Below, in pieces: positions 63,232 to 64,000 of a stretch of 64,000 nucleotides of DNA; within the stretch, counting starts at the first letter, position 1, and the number at the start of each line of letters is the position of its first letter. The translations under genes were made by a program, and so were the position numbers. Origin of the DNA: Epiperipatus broadwayi (taxonomy: Eukaryota > Onychophora > Udeonychophora > Euonychophora > Peripatidae); the NCBI GenBank assembly GCA_028023455.1, contig JAQFVV010000049.1:5798855-5862854 (forward strand). Direction: 5' to 3'. The notes below the pieces were generated by a model. That model was given only the letters and a program-made list of their open reading frames with translations. It searched no databases and had not been told where the DNA came from.

Positions 63232-64000
63232 ATGAGTGCTGAAGGCTTTCTCCCTTCAAATTCTATCTCATTTCATAATAGACGCTTTGCAACACTCATA
63301 GATTTGTGCTTTTATTCACCAATGCTCCATCACTTAATTGATATAACTCTAAATCCTTCCCCTTTCTCTGATCACTCTGCACAAACACTCATACAAAATT
63401 TAATCGGCATACAAACTACTCAAACTCCACTACAGAAAACAATGTGCATACTCCTTTCATCATCAACAACAGAGTTTTTATTTTCAGAAACATATATAAT
63501 GCTTCGAAAACTTGATGCCATCATACTTGATCCAATACAAAAGTATCTAGCATTCATTAATATTCTATCATTCAATATTAACCATTTAACACACAATTCA
63601 CCACCACCCTCTCATCTTCTAGCAATAGCAGATGAAATACACAAGCGCATCACAATGTGCCAACCAGTACATGATTCTCAACAAAATTTATATAAATGTA
63701 CACAAATATATAACAGTACATGCAATAAACTCAAAAAATACTTAACTACAAAAAAGAGTAAAATCTTCCTTTTTCAACCTCATACATGGTCTAGAGGTTA
63801 CATTCGTTGGGCACTTGGACATCCCCCAACATTAAGAGTCCCCATGGCCATACAAGTTGAAGATGTCACATACTCTGGCCAAAACATGATACAGCCTATT
63901 TTTAATCACTTTAAGAAAAAACTCCAGGAACAGAAAATCTTTACTCTATCATATAGCTATTTTGGACAGCCAGAAACAGATGCACCATTTAATCCAGGCC
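63232..64000 (+). CDS. Partial ORF, probably LINE ORF2 segment before the RT domain
   Basis: From the Met at 63232 the frame (MSAEGFLPSNSISFHN...) is open for 256 codons to the window edge, which is unusual in such AT-rich DNA. Upstream it stays open through the microsatellite back to 63007 (poly-Tyr then poly-Asn). The end, TWSRGYIRWALGHPPTLRVP and then VEDVTYSGQNMIQPIFNHF, looks like the linker in LINE ORF2 where a new exon-less stretch 'i...f..yy..ly' leads to the RT. No endonuclease motifs are seen in it. I therefore suggest a LINE interrupted 5' by a microsatellite. A host gene cannot be ruled out without the next kilobase. Confidence 0.45.
   Translation, partial: MSAEGFLPSNSISFHNRRFATLIDLCFYSPMLHHLIDITLNPSPFSDHSAQTLIQNLIGIQTTQTPLQKTMCILLSSSTTEFLFSETYIMLRKLDAIILDPIQKYLAFINILSFNINHLTHNSPPPSHLLAIADEIHKRITMCQPVHDSQQNLYKCTQIYNSTCNKLKKYLTTKKSKIFLFQPHTWSRGYIRWALGHPPTLRVPMAIQVEDVTYSGQNMIQPIFNHFKKKLQEQKIFTLSYSYFGQPETDAPFNPG

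Overview
This is an AT-rich, gene-poor stretch of an animal nuclear genome. It contains no bacterial-style operons and no host gene that I can name. The content is retroelements (RTE-type LINE, a second LINE type, Ty3/Gypsy LTR elements, Penelope-like elements), tRNA-derived SINE-like units, fold-back repeats and very long pure microsatellites. Penelope-like elements, RTE LINEs and tRNA-SINEs together with such microsatellites would fit an invertebrate such as a mollusc. A cephalopod is my first guess, but this is only an inference and the sequence does not prove it.

Layout. 1-2.3 kb: composite, inverted Penelope-like debris with a GIY-YIG domain, hammerhead-ribozyme-like 3' modules and a 232-bp-arm near-perfect palindrome. 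3.0-3.4 kb: fold-back repeat. 3.8-6.65 kb: almost complete RTE-clade LINE broken by only two in-frame stops, with its 5' side abutting a (TA)n tract. 8.7-9.5 kb: inverted-repeat element whose family recurs at 45-46.2 kb. 9.9-10.5 kb: 70-bp tandem array with a garbled centre. 10.95-16.33 kb: short, probably non-autonomous LTR retrotransposon on the minus strand. 17.0-18.4 kb: 420-bp units in direct and inverted order. 19.7-20.75 kb: decayed second RTE copy. 25.2-26.3 kb: (AAT)n followed by a LINE C-terminal fragment. 26.3-27.3 kb: element with short terminal inverted repeats. 31.67-31.89 kb: Penelope-type hairpin module. 31.90-43.67 kb: decayed Ty3/Gypsy element on the minus strand with about 3.1-kb LTRs and recognisable gag, protease, RT, RNase H and integrase. 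48.7-50.5 kb: fold-back repeat, then LINE C-terminus. 51.1-52.0 kb: GC-richer block ending in an LTR-like promoter/poly(A) region. 52.87-53.05 kb: (TATC)n. 60.8-61.7 kb: decayed Penelope-like RT and GIY-YIG. 63.0-64.0 kb: (TTA)n/(TAA)n that runs in frame into a long ORF leaving the window.

No pathway joins these genes; they are independent mobile elements in different states of decay. The strongest signals for follow-up are the hammerhead-like Penelope modules, the near-perfect palindrome, the recent-looking RTE copy, and the repeated placement of retroelement fragments directly against long microsatellites. Three short segments (near 19.2, 28.5 and 47.2 kb) look exon-like but could not be identified.
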